A stretch of 64,000 nt of DNA from assembly GCA_021414245.1 (NCBI GenBank), contig JAIOOU010000004.1, positions 606,916 to 670,915 on the forward strand. Reading direction: 5' to 3'. The notes beneath the pieces were generated by a model. The model was given only the letters and a program-made list of their open reading frames with translations. It was not told the origin of the DNA and did not search any database. Both the position numbers and the translations under genes were made by a program. The stretch is from Chloroflexota bacterium (GTDB lineage Bacteria > Chloroflexota > Anaerolineae > Anaerolineales > Villigracilaceae). Numbering within the stretch: position 1 is the first letter of the stretch; each line of letters begins with the position of its first letter. Positions 37,403-47,788 of this stretch are shown one piece after another.

Positions 37403-39697
37403 ATGGCTAAGATCACACGTGAAGATGCATTGGAATATCATCGCCTGAAGGGCAAACCTGGCAAGATTCAAGTGGTGCCGACCAAACCCATGGATACCCA
37501 GCGGGATTTGAGTCTGGCTTACTCCCCGGGTGTTGCGGAGCCGGTGTTGGAGATCGAGAAGAACCCCGAAGATGCCTATGAATATACCTCCAAGGGAAAT
37601 CTGGTTGCTGTGGTCTCGAACGGCACGGCCATCCTGGGTTTGGGGGATCGTGGCGCCCTGGCCAGCAAGCCTGTGATGGAAGGCAAGGGCGTGCTTTTCA
37701 AGAAATTTGCAGATATTGATGTGTTCGACATCGAATTGAATTCTCATGACCCCGATGAGATTATCCGGGTTGTGGCGGCGATCTCCCCGACTTTTGGAGG
37801 GATCAATCTCGAAGATATTAAAGCCCCCGAATGTTTCTACATCGAAGAGACGCTTAAAGGCATGCTGGATATTCCCGTATTCCATGATGATCAGCATGGA
37901 ACGGCCATTATCTCCTCCGCAGCCCTGGCAAATTCGCTGGAGATCATCGGCAAAAAACATGAAGATATTCGGATTGTCATTTCGGGAGCCGGCGCCTCGG
38001 CGATTTCGTGCGCGGAATTGGCGATCAAGTGGGGTGTCAAGCGCGAGAACATCATGATGTGCGATAGCAAGGGCGTGATATATAAAGGCCGCAAGGAAGG
38101 CATGAACAAATACAAGGAGCACTTCCTGGTCGAAACGGAAGCCCGCACCCTGACCGATGCCTTGCGCGGCGCGGACGTGTTCTACGGCCTTTCGGTTGCA
38201 AACGTGATGACCCCGGAAATGGTCAAGCTGATGGCCAAGGACCCGGTCATTTTTGCGATGGCCAACCCCGACCCTGAGATCAAGCCTGAACTGGCAAGGG
38301 AGGCACGCAAGGATGTCATCATCGCCACCGGCCGCTCGGATTATGTGAATCAGGTCAATAATGTCCTGGGATTCCCGTTCATTTTCCGCGGAGCTCTGGA
38401 TGTGCGTGCGAAGCAGATCAACGAAGAAATGAAATTTGCCGCCTCGAAGGCTCTGGCGGCCCTGGCAAAAGAGGATGTGCCGGACTCGGTCATCCGTGCC
38501 TATGGCGGCGAGAGCATTAAGTTTGGCCGCGAATATATTATTCCCAAGCCGCTGGATCCGCGGGTTCTTTTGTGGGAGGCACCTGCCGTGGCGGAAACAG
38601 CCATGAAGACCGGCATGGCACGCAAGAAGATTGATATTGATGAATACCGTGAACAGCTTGCCTATCGTCAGGGCAAGGGTGAGCGCATCCGCTATTTCTT
38701 CCAGAACAAAGCCCGTTCCTCAGGTGGGACGAAACGGGTGGCTTTTGCAGAAGGCGAGGAACAGAAGATCATCCGGGCAGCTTACCAGATTCAGGAAGAG
38801 GGGATTGCCACTCCGGTGTTGATCGGCCGCAAGAATGTAATTGAAGCACAATTAAAATCGTTGGGCATTGAATATAAGCCGGAAATTGTCGACCCTGAAA
38901 CCTTCGGCAGGCTGGATGCCTATGCAAAGAGCTTCTATGAGATCCGTCAGCGCAAAGGCATGATGGCGGGGGATGCCCTCAAGAAGGTGCGTGACCCCAA
39001 TATTCTGGGGTCCTTGATGGTCAAGATGGGCGATGCGGATGCATTTGTTTCCGGCCTGACCTATGATTATCCGGAAGTGATCCGCCCTGCTTTGCAAATC
39101 CATCATACTGCCGCAGGTGCGGCCCGGGCGGCGGGTGTCTACATCATGATCTTCGAGGAAAAGGTCTTCCTCTTCACCGATGCCACCGTCAATATTGATC
39201 CAACTGCCGAGGATCTGGCAGAGATCGCCTCCCTGGCAGCCGACTACGCCGTCAAGTTGGAGATCGATCCGCATGTGGCCTTCCTCTCCTTCTCGAACTT
39301 TGGTTCCACGCCTCATCCGCTTTCAGACAAGGTCCGCAAGGCTGTCGAGTTGATTAAGGCCCGCCGGCCCGACCTGCGCGTGGATGGCGAAATGCAGGCG
39401 GATACCGCTGTTGTGCCCGAGATCGGCGAATCACGCTATCCGTTCAGCGCAGTCAAGGATGCGAATGTGCTGGTATTCCCATCCCTTGAATCAGCTAATA
39501 TTGCGTACAAGCTGCTCTCCCGCCTGGGCAATGCGAAAGCCATCGGACCGATCCTGCTTGGCATGGGCGCTCCAGTCCATGTTCTGCAGACCGGTGACGA
39601 TGTAAATGCCATTGTTCAGATCGCTGCAGTTGCCGTCATGGATGTAATGGGACGGGAGGAAAAGGCCGGCGAGAAGAAAACCGGTAAGAAGAAATAA
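37403..39697 (+). CDS. maeB: NADP-type malic enzyme with C-terminal phosphotransacetylase-like domain
   Basis: A 764-residue enzyme for oxidative decarboxylation of malate to pyruvate. The malic part (about 1-425) shows [35 protein letters not shown] (seen as GLGDRG and KPVMEGK), the metal-site region ECFYIEE, DDQHGTA and the Rossmann motif SGAGASAI. Residues about 430-750 resemble phosphotransacetylase ([29 protein letters not shown]), a tail common in bacterial MaeB that usually senses acetyl-CoA rather than catalysing. The RBS AGGAGA lies 5 bases upstream. It is followed by a strong terminator, so it forms a single-gene unit. Confidence 0.95.
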   Translation: MAKITREDALEYHRLKGKPGKIQVVPTKPMDTQRDLSLAYSPGVAEPVLEIEKNPEDAYEYTSKGNLVAVVSNGTAILGLGDRGALASKPVMEGKGVLFKKFADIDVFDIELNSHDPDEIIRVVAAISPTFGGINLEDIKAPECFYIEETLKGMLDIPVFHDDQHGTAIISSAALANSLEIIGKKHEDIRIVISGAGASAISCAELAIKWGVKRENIMMCDSKGVIYKGRKEGMNKYKEHFLVETEARTLTDALRGADVFYGLSVANVMTPEMVKLMAKDPVIFAMANPDPEIKPELAREARKDVIIATGRSDYVNQVNNVLGFPFIFRGALDVRAKQINEEMKFAASKALAALAKEDVPDSVIRAYGGESIKFGREYIIPKPLDPRVLLWEAPAVAETAMKTGMARKKIDIDEYREQLAYRQGKGERIRYFFQNKARSSGGTKRVAFAEGEEQKIIRAAYQIQEEGIATPVLIGRKNVIEAQLKSLGIEYKPEIVDPETFGRLDAYAKSFYEIRQRKGMMAGDALKKVRDPNILGSLMVKMGDADAFVSGLTYDYPEVIRPALQIHHTAAGAARAAGVYIMIFEEKVFLFTDATVNIDPTAEDLAEIASLAADYAVKLEIDPHVAFLSFSNFGSTPHPLSDKVRKAVELIKARRPDLRVDGEMQADTAVVPEIGESRYPFSAVKDANVLVFPSLESANIAYKLLSRLGNAKAIGPILLGMGAPVHVLQTGDDVNAIVQIAAVAVMDVMGREEKAGEKKTGKKK

Positions 39698-39706
39698 GAT
39701 CGCGCC

Positions 39707-39746
39707 AAAAAAGTGGCCCTGGGCATATGCCCAGGGCCACTTTTTT
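39707..39746 (+). terminator. Strong rho-independent terminator after the malic enzyme gene
   Basis: A 14-bp perfectly paired GC-rich stem (GTGGCCCTGGGCAT and complement) is flanked by A6 and T6, so it can act in both directions. Confidence 0.95.
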
Positions 39747-39788
39747 GTTTTATACTCGACGGTATTAATTTAAAAAAGGATGCCGCGG

Positions 39789-41297
39789 ATGCAGAAAAAT
39801 CTAATCGAAGTGCGCGACCTGGTGAAAACCTATGTAACTCCGGCCGGTGACTTTACCGCGGTTAAGGGCCTGGATGTGGATGTTCAGAGCGGGGAGTTTG
39901 TGGCCATTATTGGAAAATCGGGAAGCGGGAAATCCACCTTTATTAATATGCTGACCGGCATTGACCGGCCGACATCCGGGCGCATTGTGATCGACGGCGC
40001 ACCGATCCATGAATACAGCGAAGCGCAAATGGCCGCCTGGCGCGGACGCAAGCTTGGCATTGTTTTTCAGTTTTTTCAGTTACTGCCCACACTGACCATT
40101 CTTGAAAATATCATTCTGCCGATGGAACTGAATAATTTGTATTCAAAGGTGGAACGGCGCGAACGCGCCATGCAGCTGCTTGAAAAAGTGGACATGGCCG
40201 GACAGGCTCATAAACTTCCCGCCGCGATCTCAGGTGGACAGCAACAGCGCGTGGCGATCGCCAGGGCGCTGGCAAATGATCCTCCCTTGATCGTTGCAGA
40301 CGAACCGACCGGCAACCTGGATTCAAAGACAGCTGAAAAGATATTCACCCTGTTTGAGGATCTGGTGGCCGCCGGAAAAACGATTCTGATGGTGACCCAT
40401 GACAGTGATCTTGCCCGGCGCGCGAACCGTACGATCGTGATCTCAGACGGCGAGATCGTGAATGAGTATCTTGTGCGCGCCCTCTCCACCCTGACCCAGG
40501 ACCAGTTGGTGGATGTGGCCCGGCGGGTCAAACCCCAGGTTTATCCACGGGATAGTTTCATTATTCGGGAAGGTGAAGTGGGGGACAAGTTCTATATTCT
40601 CGTGGATGGCCGGGTGGATGTCTTGATGAGCCAGCCCGGCGGCGGCCAGATCGTCGTCAATCAACTGCACCCCGGAAATTATTTCGGAGAGATGGCATTG
40701 CTCGGTGGAGGCATTCGGACCGCTTCAGTCAAGTCTGCGTCTGAAGGGGATGCCCGTGTCATCGTCCTGGATGGCAAGGCGTTCAATGCGCTGATCAAAG
40801 AGTCCAGTTTGCTGCGCGAAGAACTGACGAATATTATTGAAAGAAGGGTGAAAGCCAATCAGGTCAAATCGCTTTCCTCCAAAATCAATGACGATCTGCG
40901 GGCTGTGGTCAGGGAATCGAAACCCAAATCCCACCCGGCCGGGAGTGTGGTCATTCACCAGGGCGAACTGGGTGAATCGTTTTATTTGATCGAGGATGGC
41001 AGGGTGGATGTGCTGATCAGGCACGGTGATGAAGAAATCAAAGTGAACACCTTGAAAAGCGGACAATACTTCGGCGAAATGGCTTTGTTGGGAGATAAAC
41101 GCCGCAGTGCGACCGTACGCGTCAGCCAAAGTGGACCAGCCCTTTTGGTTGAATTGAGCATGACTGAGTTTGAGAAGTTGTTTGCCCGGTCCACGGATTT
41201 TCGTGAAAAAGTGAAGAAAGAAACTGCCAGACGGAAGCAAGGCTTGGAGAAGGTTGGCAGGCTGAAGGTTAAGCCCCGAAGCGGAGTCCGTAAATGA
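39789..41297 (+). CDS. MacB-type ABC ATPase fused to two cyclic-nucleotide-binding domains
   Basis: About 502 residues. The ATG at 39789 is preferred because AAGGA lies 8 bases upstream; the ATG at 39780 abuts that site. Residues 1-220 are a complete LolD/MacB-like ATPase: Walker [21 protein letters not shown] (Q-loop), signature SGGQQQR, Walker [13 protein letters not shown] and the switch His in MVTHD. Residues about 240-365 and 375-490 are cNMP-binding domains with the phosphate-cassette pattern [16 protein letters not shown] and [17 protein letters not shown]. Binding of cAMP, cGMP or another ligand could gate transport. The permease overlaps by 4 bp. The fusion is unusual. Confidence 0.93.
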   Translation: MQKNLIEVRDLVKTYVTPAGDFTAVKGLDVDVQSGEFVAIIGKSGSGKSTFINMLTGIDRPTSGRIVIDGAPIHEYSEAQMAAWRGRKLGIVFQFFQLLPTLTILENIILPMELNNLYSKVERRERAMQLLEKVDMAGQAHKLPAAISGGQQQRVAIARALANDPPLIVADEPTGNLDSKTAEKIFTLFEDLVAAGKTILMVTHDSDLARRANRTIVISDGEIVNEYLVRALSTLTQDQLVDVARRVKPQVYPRDSFIIREGEVGDKFYILVDGRVDVLMSQPGGGQIVVNQLHPGNYFGEMALLGGGIRTASVKSASEGDARVIVLDGKAFNALIKESSLLREELTNIIERRVKANQVKSLSSKINDDLRAVVRESKPKSHPAGSVVIHQGELGESFYLIEDGRVDVLIRHGDEEIKVNTLKSGQYFGEMALLGDKRRSATVRVSQSGPALLVELSMTEFEKLFARSTDFREKVKKETARRKQGLEKVGRLKVKPRSGVRK

Positions 41298-43660
41298 ATA
41301 TCCAACGCACCAAGGTCGTTCGGGATCTGACCTCGAACAGGCCGCGCACTCTGCTCATCATCCTTTCAGTGGCTGTTGGGGTAATGGCGTTCGGGTTGAT
41401 GCAGATCGGCGGGATCGTGCTGAACGATAATTTGCGGGTTTCGTTCTCAGACAGTCATCCTGCCAGCTCCGTGTTGATTGTTTCACCGTTTCAGGACGGA
41501 CTGGTGAAAAATCTGCGCTCGCTTGATTATGTCGAGTTGGCCGAGGCGCGCAGTGTGACCCAGGCGCTGCTTGAAACCCAGCCCGACAAATGGATATCGC
41601 TGGAATTAAATGCGATTCCTGATTTCACTGCCTGGGATATCAACAAAATCACAGAAGAGGCGGACGCACAAATTCCTCCGCCTGAAAATTCGATTTTGCT
41701 TGAAAAATCCCTGCGCGATATTGCCAAGGTGGGTGACACGGTGCGCGTGAAGACTTTGGACGGGAAGGTCCATCCGCTCAAGGTGGCCGGATTCGCAAAC
41801 GACCTGTCTATGGTGCCCACCAGCGTGGCGCTGGTGGCGTATGGGTATATCACTCCCGAGACTGCCAGAGTCCTCGATCTGTCCAGTGATTACAATCGTT
41901 TATACGTCAGGGTGCGGAACAACTCCAGCCGGACGTTGATCGAGAAGGACCTGACCGCTCTTGTCAAACATATGGAGAAAAACCATCTGACTGTCTACAG
42001 TGCACCGGTCAGCGAACCCGGCACGCCGTTGCTGGGTGATAACTTGAACTCCGTCCTTTTTATTCTCAATTCGCTTGGCTCGTTGATCTTGCTGTTGAGC
42101 GCGTTCCTGGTGACAGCAGTCATGTTCGCAGTGATGAACCAGCAGATCAAACAGATCGGGATATTAAAGTCACTGGGTGCGGGCAGATCGCAAACCATGT
42201 CCCTGTATTTTCAACAGGTAGTTTTATACGGACTGCTGGCGCTTGTGGTGGCCGTTCCCTTGAGCGCAGTCGGCGGGTATTTTGTCGCGCACGGGGTTGG
42301 CGATGGCATGAACATGATCGTGAATAGATTCTTTATCCCGTTTCGGACTGTCGGCATGCAGGTGATCAGCGCCCTCTTGATTCCACTCCTGGCGGCCTTG
42401 GTTCCGATCTTGAACGGCACACGGATCAGCATTCGTGATGCGATCAGCGACTATGGCGCAAAGGACTCTTCGCGCATAAGCTTGGCCGGACGCATTCTTT
42501 CCGTTTTTGGAGATGACTCCCAGCTTTTTAATCTTTCCGTCCGGAACACCTTTCGGCGGCCGGGGAGGCTGGCTTTGAATTTTGCCACTTTGATCCTGGC
42601 AGGCTCCATGTTCATTGCGGTGATCGGTATCCGGCAGTCCATGCGCCGTGCGGTCGTTGACATTCAAAACGACACCCGCTACGACGTGGATGTGGATTTT
42701 TCAAAGCCGTATGCGAAGATCGACTTTGAGAACAAGGTCAACCGCATGGAAGGTGTGACCCGTACCGAAGCCTGGAGCATCGGCGACGGCCGTATCCTGT
42801 TTGACGATGGCACCTTTAGCGGCAGCATTGTGCTGATCGGCGTGCCGGATGATACCCGGACGACCCAGCCCAAGGCCGTGGACGGGCGCTTCCTGCAGTC
42901 TCCGGATAAATATTCCATCTTCATTAACTCGGATACCCTCGCTCTTGCGGACCTGAAAGTTGGCTCGAAAATCCGACTCAGGATTGACACTTCGGAACGG
43001 GACTGGACCATTGTGGGTGTGGGTGCACGCGGGTTTTCCCCCGTGGCCTATGTGCATTACGATGACCTGGTCTCGCAAACCGGCGCGGACGGGTTAGCCA
43101 ACCGTTTGATCGTTCAAGGCAGCGCCAGTGACCCGGCTTCACAGGCGCGCCTGCAATCTCAACTCTTGGGCGTTTTAAACGATGCCGGATATGAAGTCTC
43201 TGCCTCGCATACCACCACGGAATTAAAGGAGTCCACCGCCGCCCAAATGGATACCCTGATCGTGTTGTTGATGGCCATGGTCATCCTGATAGCAATTGTG
43301 GGCGGGTTGGGGCTGGCCATTACAATGGGATTAAATGTCATGGAGCGCACCCGTGAGATCGGTATCATGCGTTCCTTGGGCGCGCAGAATGGTATTATCC
43401 GCAGCCTGGTGGTCAGGGAGGGACTCATGATCGCGCTGATGAGCTGGGCCCTTGCGGTTCCGCTCTCGATTCCCCTCTCAATCTTTTTAGGTAACTCCCT
43501 GGGAGTCTCCCTGCTGGCCACTCCCCTGGATTATATTTTTCCGGTTCCCGCCATCTTCATCTGGCTGGGATTGATCGTATTGATCGCGGTCGTTGCCAGC
43601 CTGATTCCGGCGCAAAACGCTGCCAGACTGACCATCCGCGATACCCTGGTGTATGAATAA
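41294..43660 (+). CDS. ABC transporter permease with two FtsX domains
   Basis: A 788-residue membrane protein coupled by an ATGA overlap to the ATPase/cNMP gene. An N-terminal helix (about 15-35) precedes a periplasmic MacB-like region (about 40-240), three helices of the first FtsX domain (about 250-385), a second periplasmic region (about 440-640) and a second FtsX domain (about 650-780) with [17 protein letters not shown] and [14 protein letters not shown]. Having two FtsX units in one chain means one permease can pair with an ATPase dimer. Substrates of this family include lipoproteins, lipids, peptides and drugs; mechanotransmission is also possible. Confidence 0.92.
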   Translation: MNIQRTKVVRDLTSNRPRTLLIILSVAVGVMAFGLMQIGGIVLNDNLRVSFSDSHPASSVLIVSPFQDGLVKNLRSLDYVELAEARSVTQALLETQPDKWISLELNAIPDFTAWDINKITEEADAQIPPPENSILLEKSLRDIAKVGDTVRVKTLDGKVHPLKVAGFANDLSMVPTSVALVAYGYITPETARVLDLSSDYNRLYVRVRNNSSRTLIEKDLTALVKHMEKNHLTVYSAPVSEPGTPLLGDNLNSVLFILNSLGSLILLLSAFLVTAVMFAVMNQQIKQIGILKSLGAGRSQTMSLYFQQVVLYGLLALVVAVPLSAVGGYFVAHGVGDGMNMIVNRFFIPFRTVGMQVISALLIPLLAALVPILNGTRISIRDAISDYGAKDSSRISLAGRILSVFGDDSQLFNLSVRNTFRRPGRLALNFATLILAGSMFIAVIGIRQSMRRAVVDIQNDTRYDVDVDFSKPYAKIDFENKVNRMEGVTRTEAWSIGDGRILFDDGTFSGSIVLIGVPDDTRTTQPKAVDGRFLQSPDKYSIFINSDTLALADLKVGSKIRLRIDTSERDWTIVGVGARGFSPVAYVHYDDLVSQTGADGLANRLIVQGSASDPASQARLQSQLLGVLNDAGYEVSASHTTTELKESTAAQMDTLIVLLMAMVILIAIVGGLGLAITMGLNVMERTREIGIMRSLGAQNGIIRSLVVREGLMIALMSWALAVPLSIPLSIFLGNSLGVSLLATPLDYIFPVPAIFIWLGLIVLIAVVASLIPAQNAARLTIRDTLVYE

Positions 43661-43682
43661 TATTTTATGATCAAGGACAAAA

Positions 43683-44924
43683 ATGACAAACCTCGAATCC
43701 ATTGCCCGTAAGATCACCGCCATTTTATTTACCCAGCAATCCCTGGCCTCGGCCGGGTTCATTGCCGCCGCCACCCTTAATTCCATTGTCGGCAAGGAAT
43801 TGAGCCAGCATGCGGATTGGGCCGGCGTGCCCTCCGCCGTATACCTGTTGGCCGGGGCCTTTGCCGCCTTTATGTGGGGTTATGTTTTCGACGCCATCGG
43901 GCGCCGTGGGGGTTTAACGACCGGTTTGGGAATCGGTGTGATCGGCTCAGGAATTGCCTTTTACGCGATCGCGATCCATTCCTTTCCGGTTTTTCTGGGC
44001 GGCATGGTCCTGATGGGCGTTGCCAATGCGGCTGTTCAGCTCGGACGTTTTGCTGCCGCCGAAGTCAATCGTCCCGAACATCGCGGACGCGCCATTTCAA
44101 ACGTGGTCATAGGCGGCACGGTCGGTTCGGTAGTGGGTCCCTTCGTGGCCGGACCCGCTGGCAAACTCATCGGTGTCTGGGGGATTGATGAACTCGCAGG
44201 CGCCTATCTGGTCAGCCTGGCTTTATTTGCTGTTGCGGCGGTGGTGGTTTTCATTGGCCTGCGTCCCGACCCGCGCGAGATCGGGAAACAGGTGGCGGAA
44301 AAATATCCAGATACGATTGTCCGTTCACGGGTGGTGCGCAGCATGCGCCAGATCTTCAGCCAGCCCGCCGCGTTGGTGGCTCTGGTCAGCATGGTGCTCG
44401 GCCAGATGGTGATGGTACTGGTCATGGTCATCACGTCCCTGCACATGCGGGACCACAATCACATGCTTGGTGATATTTCCATTGTGATATCCGCCCATAC
44501 GGTTGGCATGTATGCCTTTTCCATTATCTCAGGCCGTCTCGCCGACCGGTGGGGGCGCGGTCAGGTCATCATGGTTGGATCAGTTACCCTTGTGATCGCA
44601 TGCATTGCAGCCACTTTTTCGCCGGATGTATTGCCATTGGGTGTGGCATTGTTTTTATTGGGTCTTGGCTGGAATTTTTGTTTTGTGGGCGGTTCCACCC
44701 TGCTTGCCGATCAGCTTTCCCCGGATGAACGCGCTCGCACGCAGGGATTCAATGACCTGTTGGTCGGGCTGGCTTCCGCTGTTGGGAGTTTGGGCAGCGG
44801 ATTCATCTTCGCCGCGCTGGGATATTCTGTCATGGCGTATTTGAGCGCAGTATTCGCAATGGTCCCTTTTATTGTCGCGTGGATATGGATGAGAAGATTG
44901 ACGCACCTTGTGCTCCCGGTATAA
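43683..44924 (+). CDS. Major facilitator superfamily transporter
   Basis: A 413-residue carrier with about 12 hydrophobic segments. The loop 2-3 signature is present as GYVFDAIGRRGGL and is mirrored in the second half by GRLADRWGRGQVI, the usual MFS pseudo-repeat. A long central loop (REIGKQVAEKYPDTIVRSRVV) separates the halves. It starts 22 bp after the ABC permease and may be co-transcribed. Substrate unknown; drug efflux or organic-anion transport are both possible. Confidence 0.9.
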   Translation: MTNLESIARKITAILFTQQSLASAGFIAAATLNSIVGKELSQHADWAGVPSAVYLLAGAFAAFMWGYVFDAIGRRGGLTTGLGIGVIGSGIAFYAIAIHSFPVFLGGMVLMGVANAAVQLGRFAAAEVNRPEHRGRAISNVVIGGTVGSVVGPFVAGPAGKLIGVWGIDELAGAYLVSLALFAVAAVVVFIGLRPDPREIGKQVAEKYPDTIVRSRVVRSMRQIFSQPAALVALVSMVLGQMVMVLVMVITSLHMRDHNHMLGDISIVISAHTVGMYAFSIISGRLADRWGRGQVIMVGSVTLVIACIAATFSPDVLPLGVALFLLGLGWNFCFVGGSTLLADQLSPDERARTQGFNDLLVGLASAVGSLGSGFIFAALGYSVMAYLSAVFAMVPFIVAWIWMRRLTHLVLPV

Positions 44925-44931
44925 TTAAGCC

Positions 44932-46485
44932 ATGCAAAAGGTGTTCGATAATCCAAGCAGGATATTTTCTTTTTCCTTTTCAGTTGGCACGGTTATAGTT
45001 CTTCTTTCAGGTCTTTATACGGACTTCCATGTGACGGGAAATGACTTCTTGAGCATATTGTATTATGGACGCCATATTACTTGGGCGCAAAAGGAATCAC
45101 TCTATAATGGTTTTTTTTCCATCGGATATGCATTTTTTATAGGGCAACTTCCTTTACGATATGTTATTCAAATTGCTTACGTGATTAACGCTTTGCTTAC
45201 AGGACTTGCAGTGGCTTCCATTACTGGGATTGTCGCGGGAGCGAGGAATCTAGCGGTTTTGGTTCTTGTGTTGATTGCCTGCATTACTGTCCCGATTGTT
45301 TTTTTACGAAGCAATATGGTTGGTCCCGATATTGGCGCGATGGCCTTTTCCGCTTTTGGAGTATATTTTTTATGGAAAGATGTCTTAAGTGGGACAGTAA
45401 ATGCAAAATCGAGCGTGCGTTATGGCAGCATTGGATTGCTTCTTGGTATGGCTTTTCTTTGGCGCAGTCATGCGATTATATTTGCTTGGGCGGTTCTAGT
45501 CTTGACGGTCTTATTGTTTGGCGTTCGTCCGATACGCCCAATTTTGTGGATGGTCTGCTCTTTTTTTGTAGTTATATCGATCCAAGTATTTGCGAACCTG
45601 GTTTCCGGCCATGGCACTCTTGAAACGGCGCAAAATTTCAATGTCTATAAATTCCTTTATGGTGTGGATTGGTTGCATCCCCCTTCGAAAGAATTAATCG
45701 AAAACTTTTCCGTTTTGAAAGCGATTGCCGATGATCCCCGTCTATTTTTTAATGCGTATTTGCCGGCATTTTGGGACCTTGTCGTGTATGCATGGCCGGG
45801 GGTGTTTTGTTTTTTAGTTGCACCAGAGGGGCAGATTAAGAGATTTGGTCTTTTCTCTGCCATGATCACGTTGTTATACGCTATACCTGTTTCCATTGGT
45901 AACAGTCCAAGCGCACCATTGATCCTTATGGTCCCATTTCTTGCATCTCTGGCATTCCTGTATGTAGTGTTGATGCAGAGAGCAACTTCTGCTACTGGCT
46001 TTGTCAAAGGGTTGTTAAAGTCCTTGCTGATTATTTATTGGGGACTGGGTATTTACCTAATAGGCAGTTGGGCATTTCAGGATATTGAATTGCTAAAATC
46101 AAATTATCGGGAACACCGAGCGTTTCTGGCCGTCGAGCGGGTTCTGGTGGAAAAGGGAATAATAACCTCAACACAGGTTTTTTCTGATTACTATTATATA
46201 TATTTCCCTAATCTACCGCCTTATCAGCCCCGTTTTGTGGGCGGGTGGGAACAGGATTGGTTGTGGGGATACAGCCTTGAGTACCCCAAACTTCCGAGTG
46301 ACTCGTGGGAGCATTTTGTAAAGGCTGGCAGGGAGCAGGGGATTCAATTTTTGGTACTGTCGCCAAGTAATGTTGAGTGTGGAAAAATATTTCCCTCCAG
46401 CGACATTGAGAACGAATCCGATCTGCACTTTATTGCTAGCAGATCTGGGTTTAATATTTGTAAGTTTGAAAACAAAAAGCAGTAA
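44932..46485 (+). CDS. Polytopic membrane protein, possibly a glycosyltransferase-like enzyme
   Basis: A 517-residue protein with 9-11 hydrophobic helices followed by a soluble tail of ~130 residues, the layout of GT39/GT83-like membrane enzymes. I see no secure catalytic Asp/Glu signature in the first loop and do not assign a function. Base composition is visibly more AT-rich than the genes on either side, and codon use follows that shift, suggesting recent acquisition. It begins 7 bp after the MFS stop. A short reading-frame remnant of another membrane protein lies just downstream, as if this gene replaced it. Confidence 0.7.
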   Translation: MQKVFDNPSRIFSFSFSVGTVIVLLSGLYTDFHVTGNDFLSILYYGRHITWAQKESLYNGFFSIGYAFFIGQLPLRYVIQIAYVINALLTGLAVASITGIVAGARNLAVLVLVLIACITVPIVFLRSNMVGPDIGAMAFSAFGVYFLWKDVLSGTVNAKSSVRYGSIGLLLGMAFLWRSHAIIFAWAVLVLTVLLFGVRPIRPILWMVCSFFVVISIQVFANLVSGHGTLETAQNFNVYKFLYGVDWLHPPSKELIENFSVLKAIADDPRLFFNAYLPAFWDLVVYAWPGVFCFLVAPEGQIKRFGLFSAMITLLYAIPVSIGNSPSAPLILMVPFLASLAFLYVVLMQRATSATGFVKGLLKSLLIIYWGLGIYLIGSWAFQDIELLKSNYREHRAFLAVERVLVEKGIITSTQVFSDYYYIYFPNLPPYQPRFVGGWEQDWLWGYSLEYPKLPSDSWEHFVKAGREQGIQFLVLSPSNVECGKIFPSSDIENESDLHFIASRSGFNICKFENKKQ

Positions 46486-46496
46486 AGAGATATGAA

Positions 46497-46603
46497 AAAA
46501 TTCCGTGGCCTGGATCAGTGCCGCATTCGCCTTCATTCCCCTGTTGCTCGCCTCCTTCTGGACCGTGAGGCTGATCCGAAAAAACCGGGCTGCCATCAAA
46601 TAG
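46497..46603 (+). pseudogene. C-terminal remnant of a membrane protein
   Basis: The frame ending at the TAG at 46601-46603 reads NSVAWISAAFAFIPLLLASF and ends in basic residues (RLIRKNRAAIK): one transmembrane helix with a positive tail, typical of the end of a polytopic membrane protein. A stop codon just upstream and the lack of any start or RBS mark it as a remnant. It is GC-richer than the preceding gene and matches the surroundings. A terminator follows immediately. Confidence 0.5.
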
Positions 46604-46639
46604 AAAAGAAGGACGAGGTTTTGGCCCCGTCCTTCTTTT
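46604..46639. terminator. Bidirectional terminator between convergent genes
   Basis: A 12-bp stem (AAAAGAAGGACG and complement) has A/T runs on both ends. It serves the plus-strand genes ending here and the minus-strand gene ending at 46650. Confidence 0.88.
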
Positions 46640-46649
46640 TACGTATGAG

Positions 46650-47297
46650 TTAGTTTTTCTTGGCCTTGGCCGCGAAGCCTGCATCCTTAAGGGTTTTCTT
46701 GCCACCTGAAGGGGCAGCAGGTGCCGGTTTGGGCGACTGGGCATTGCCTCTGTTGATCAGGCTGGTCGCGCCTTTCCCAACCAAATTGAAGGCCAGGTTA
46801 AGACTTTGCTCCGCAGTGGCCTCATCAAGACCGGTTTTTGCGGAAATTTCCTTAACCATGCCGCTGTTTTGCAGCAGGGCGGGGTCGATGCTTCCGGAAG
46901 CCATTTGGTTGAACATCTCTTCAAAATTAAAAGAGTTGGAATCCCTGCCGGAGGTGGGATGATGGGCCAGTAATTTATGAGCTACGAATGAAACGACCAC
47001 CATGGCGATCTCGGGTGGAATGTTGGCCTTCTTGGCCAGTGGGGCGACGAAAGGCTGCAGCAGGGCCATGATTGGATCATTGGTCGAGGTGCCGGATTGT
47101 TGTCCGCCGTTCATCACCGATTCGAGCAGGCCCATCATGTCGCCCAATCCGGTCTGTTGTTGACCGCCGCCCTGGGGCTGTGATTGTTGCCCCTGTCCGC
47201 CGAGCAGCCCGCCGATTAATTCCGTCATTGGGTCCGCACCCTGTGCCGAGCCGCCTTGCTGGCGGGAATTTACAAGTGCCTTGAGAATGTCCTGCAT
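46650..47297 (-). CDS. DUF937/YidB-like protein with low-complexity Gln/Gly region
   Basis: A 215-residue protein from the ATG at 47297, which has AGGAGA about 9 bases upstream; the longer frame to 47336 is rejected. The first 75 residues are rich in Gly and Gln (GGLLGGQGQQSQPQGGGQQQ). The rest is helical with a DUF937-like pattern (MALLQPFVAPLAKK, KEISAKTGLDEATAEQSL). It has no signal peptide or membrane helix. The function of this family is poorly known. The tail is Ala/Lys/Pro-rich, as in disordered basic tails. Confidence 0.65.
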   Translation of the reverse strand: MQDILKALVNSRQQGGSAQGADPMTELIGGLLGGQGQQSQPQGGGQQQTGLGDMMGLLESVMNGGQQSGTSTNDPIMALLQPFVAPLAKKANIPPEIAMVVVSFVAHKLLAHHPTSGRDSNSFNFEEMFNQMASGSIDPALLQNSGMVKEISAKTGLDEATAEQSLNLAFNLVGKGATSLINRGNAQSPKPAPAAPSGGKKTLKDAGFAAKAKKN

Positions 47298-47340
47298 GGT
47301 TGTTTTCTCCTTGTTTAAAAAATGTGGGTTAAACAAAAAT

Positions 47341-47364
47341 GCGACGCAGAGGCGTCGCTTTTTT
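47341..47364 (-). terminator. Terminator after the FmdB-like gene
   Basis: GCGACGC and its complement around a 4-nt loop are flanked by T-runs in both directions. On the minus strand it lies just beyond the FmdB-like stop and before the start region of the DUF937-like gene. Confidence 0.8.
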
Positions 47365-47372
47365 GGCGAGAC

Positions 47373-47666
47373 TTATTCGGGGCTGTCACTTGAAGTGGAC
47401 TTGCTCTCCGTGGATTTGCTTTCCTTGGAGGCGTTTTCCTTTTCCTTCTTTTCGGCCTTCTTTGCGCTGGAGGTGTCGCCCGAGGGGGACTTGTGGTCGG
47501 TCGCGTAAAACCCGGAACCCTTAAAGATGATCTTGGTCGGGGTGATCACTTTTTTGAGCGCCTTCTTGCGGCATTCAGGGCAGGTCTTCAAAGGCGCGTC
47601 CGTGAAGGATTGGTGTCGTTCGAACTGCACCCCGCAAGCTTCACAACGGTAGGTATAAACTGGCAT
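47373..47666 (-). CDS. FmdB-family zinc-ribbon protein
   Basis: A 97-residue protein. Residues 1-45 form a zinc ribbon with two CxxC knuckles (YRCEACG and KTCPECRKK), followed by the conserved KGSGFYATDH near residue 50-58 that marks the FmdB/CxxC family. The remaining 35 residues are a Ser/Lys/Glu-rich disordered tail. Members are suspected regulators or RNA-associated proteins; none is assigned a clear role here. The RBS (AAGGAG) is strong. The gene is divergent from the selenoprotein gene. Confidence 0.92.
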   Translation of the reverse strand: MPVYTYRCEACGVQFERHQSFTDAPLKTCPECRKKALKKVITPTKIIFKGSGFYATDHKSPSGDTSSAKKAEKKEKENASKESKSTESKSTSSDSPE

Positions 47667-47788
47667 TTATTTTCTCCTTGCTGGTCTTTCCATAACTACT
47701 TAGACTGGGGATTATAGCTTGCATGAAGGGGTGTGGCAAGTCTGGGACGCGGCATGTTATAATTTTCTAACATTTTTGTGGAGAATCC

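Noticed and set aside
37382..38122. 246-codon minus-strand ORF over the malic enzyme gene
   Set aside because: It is a shadow of the malic enzyme coding sequence.
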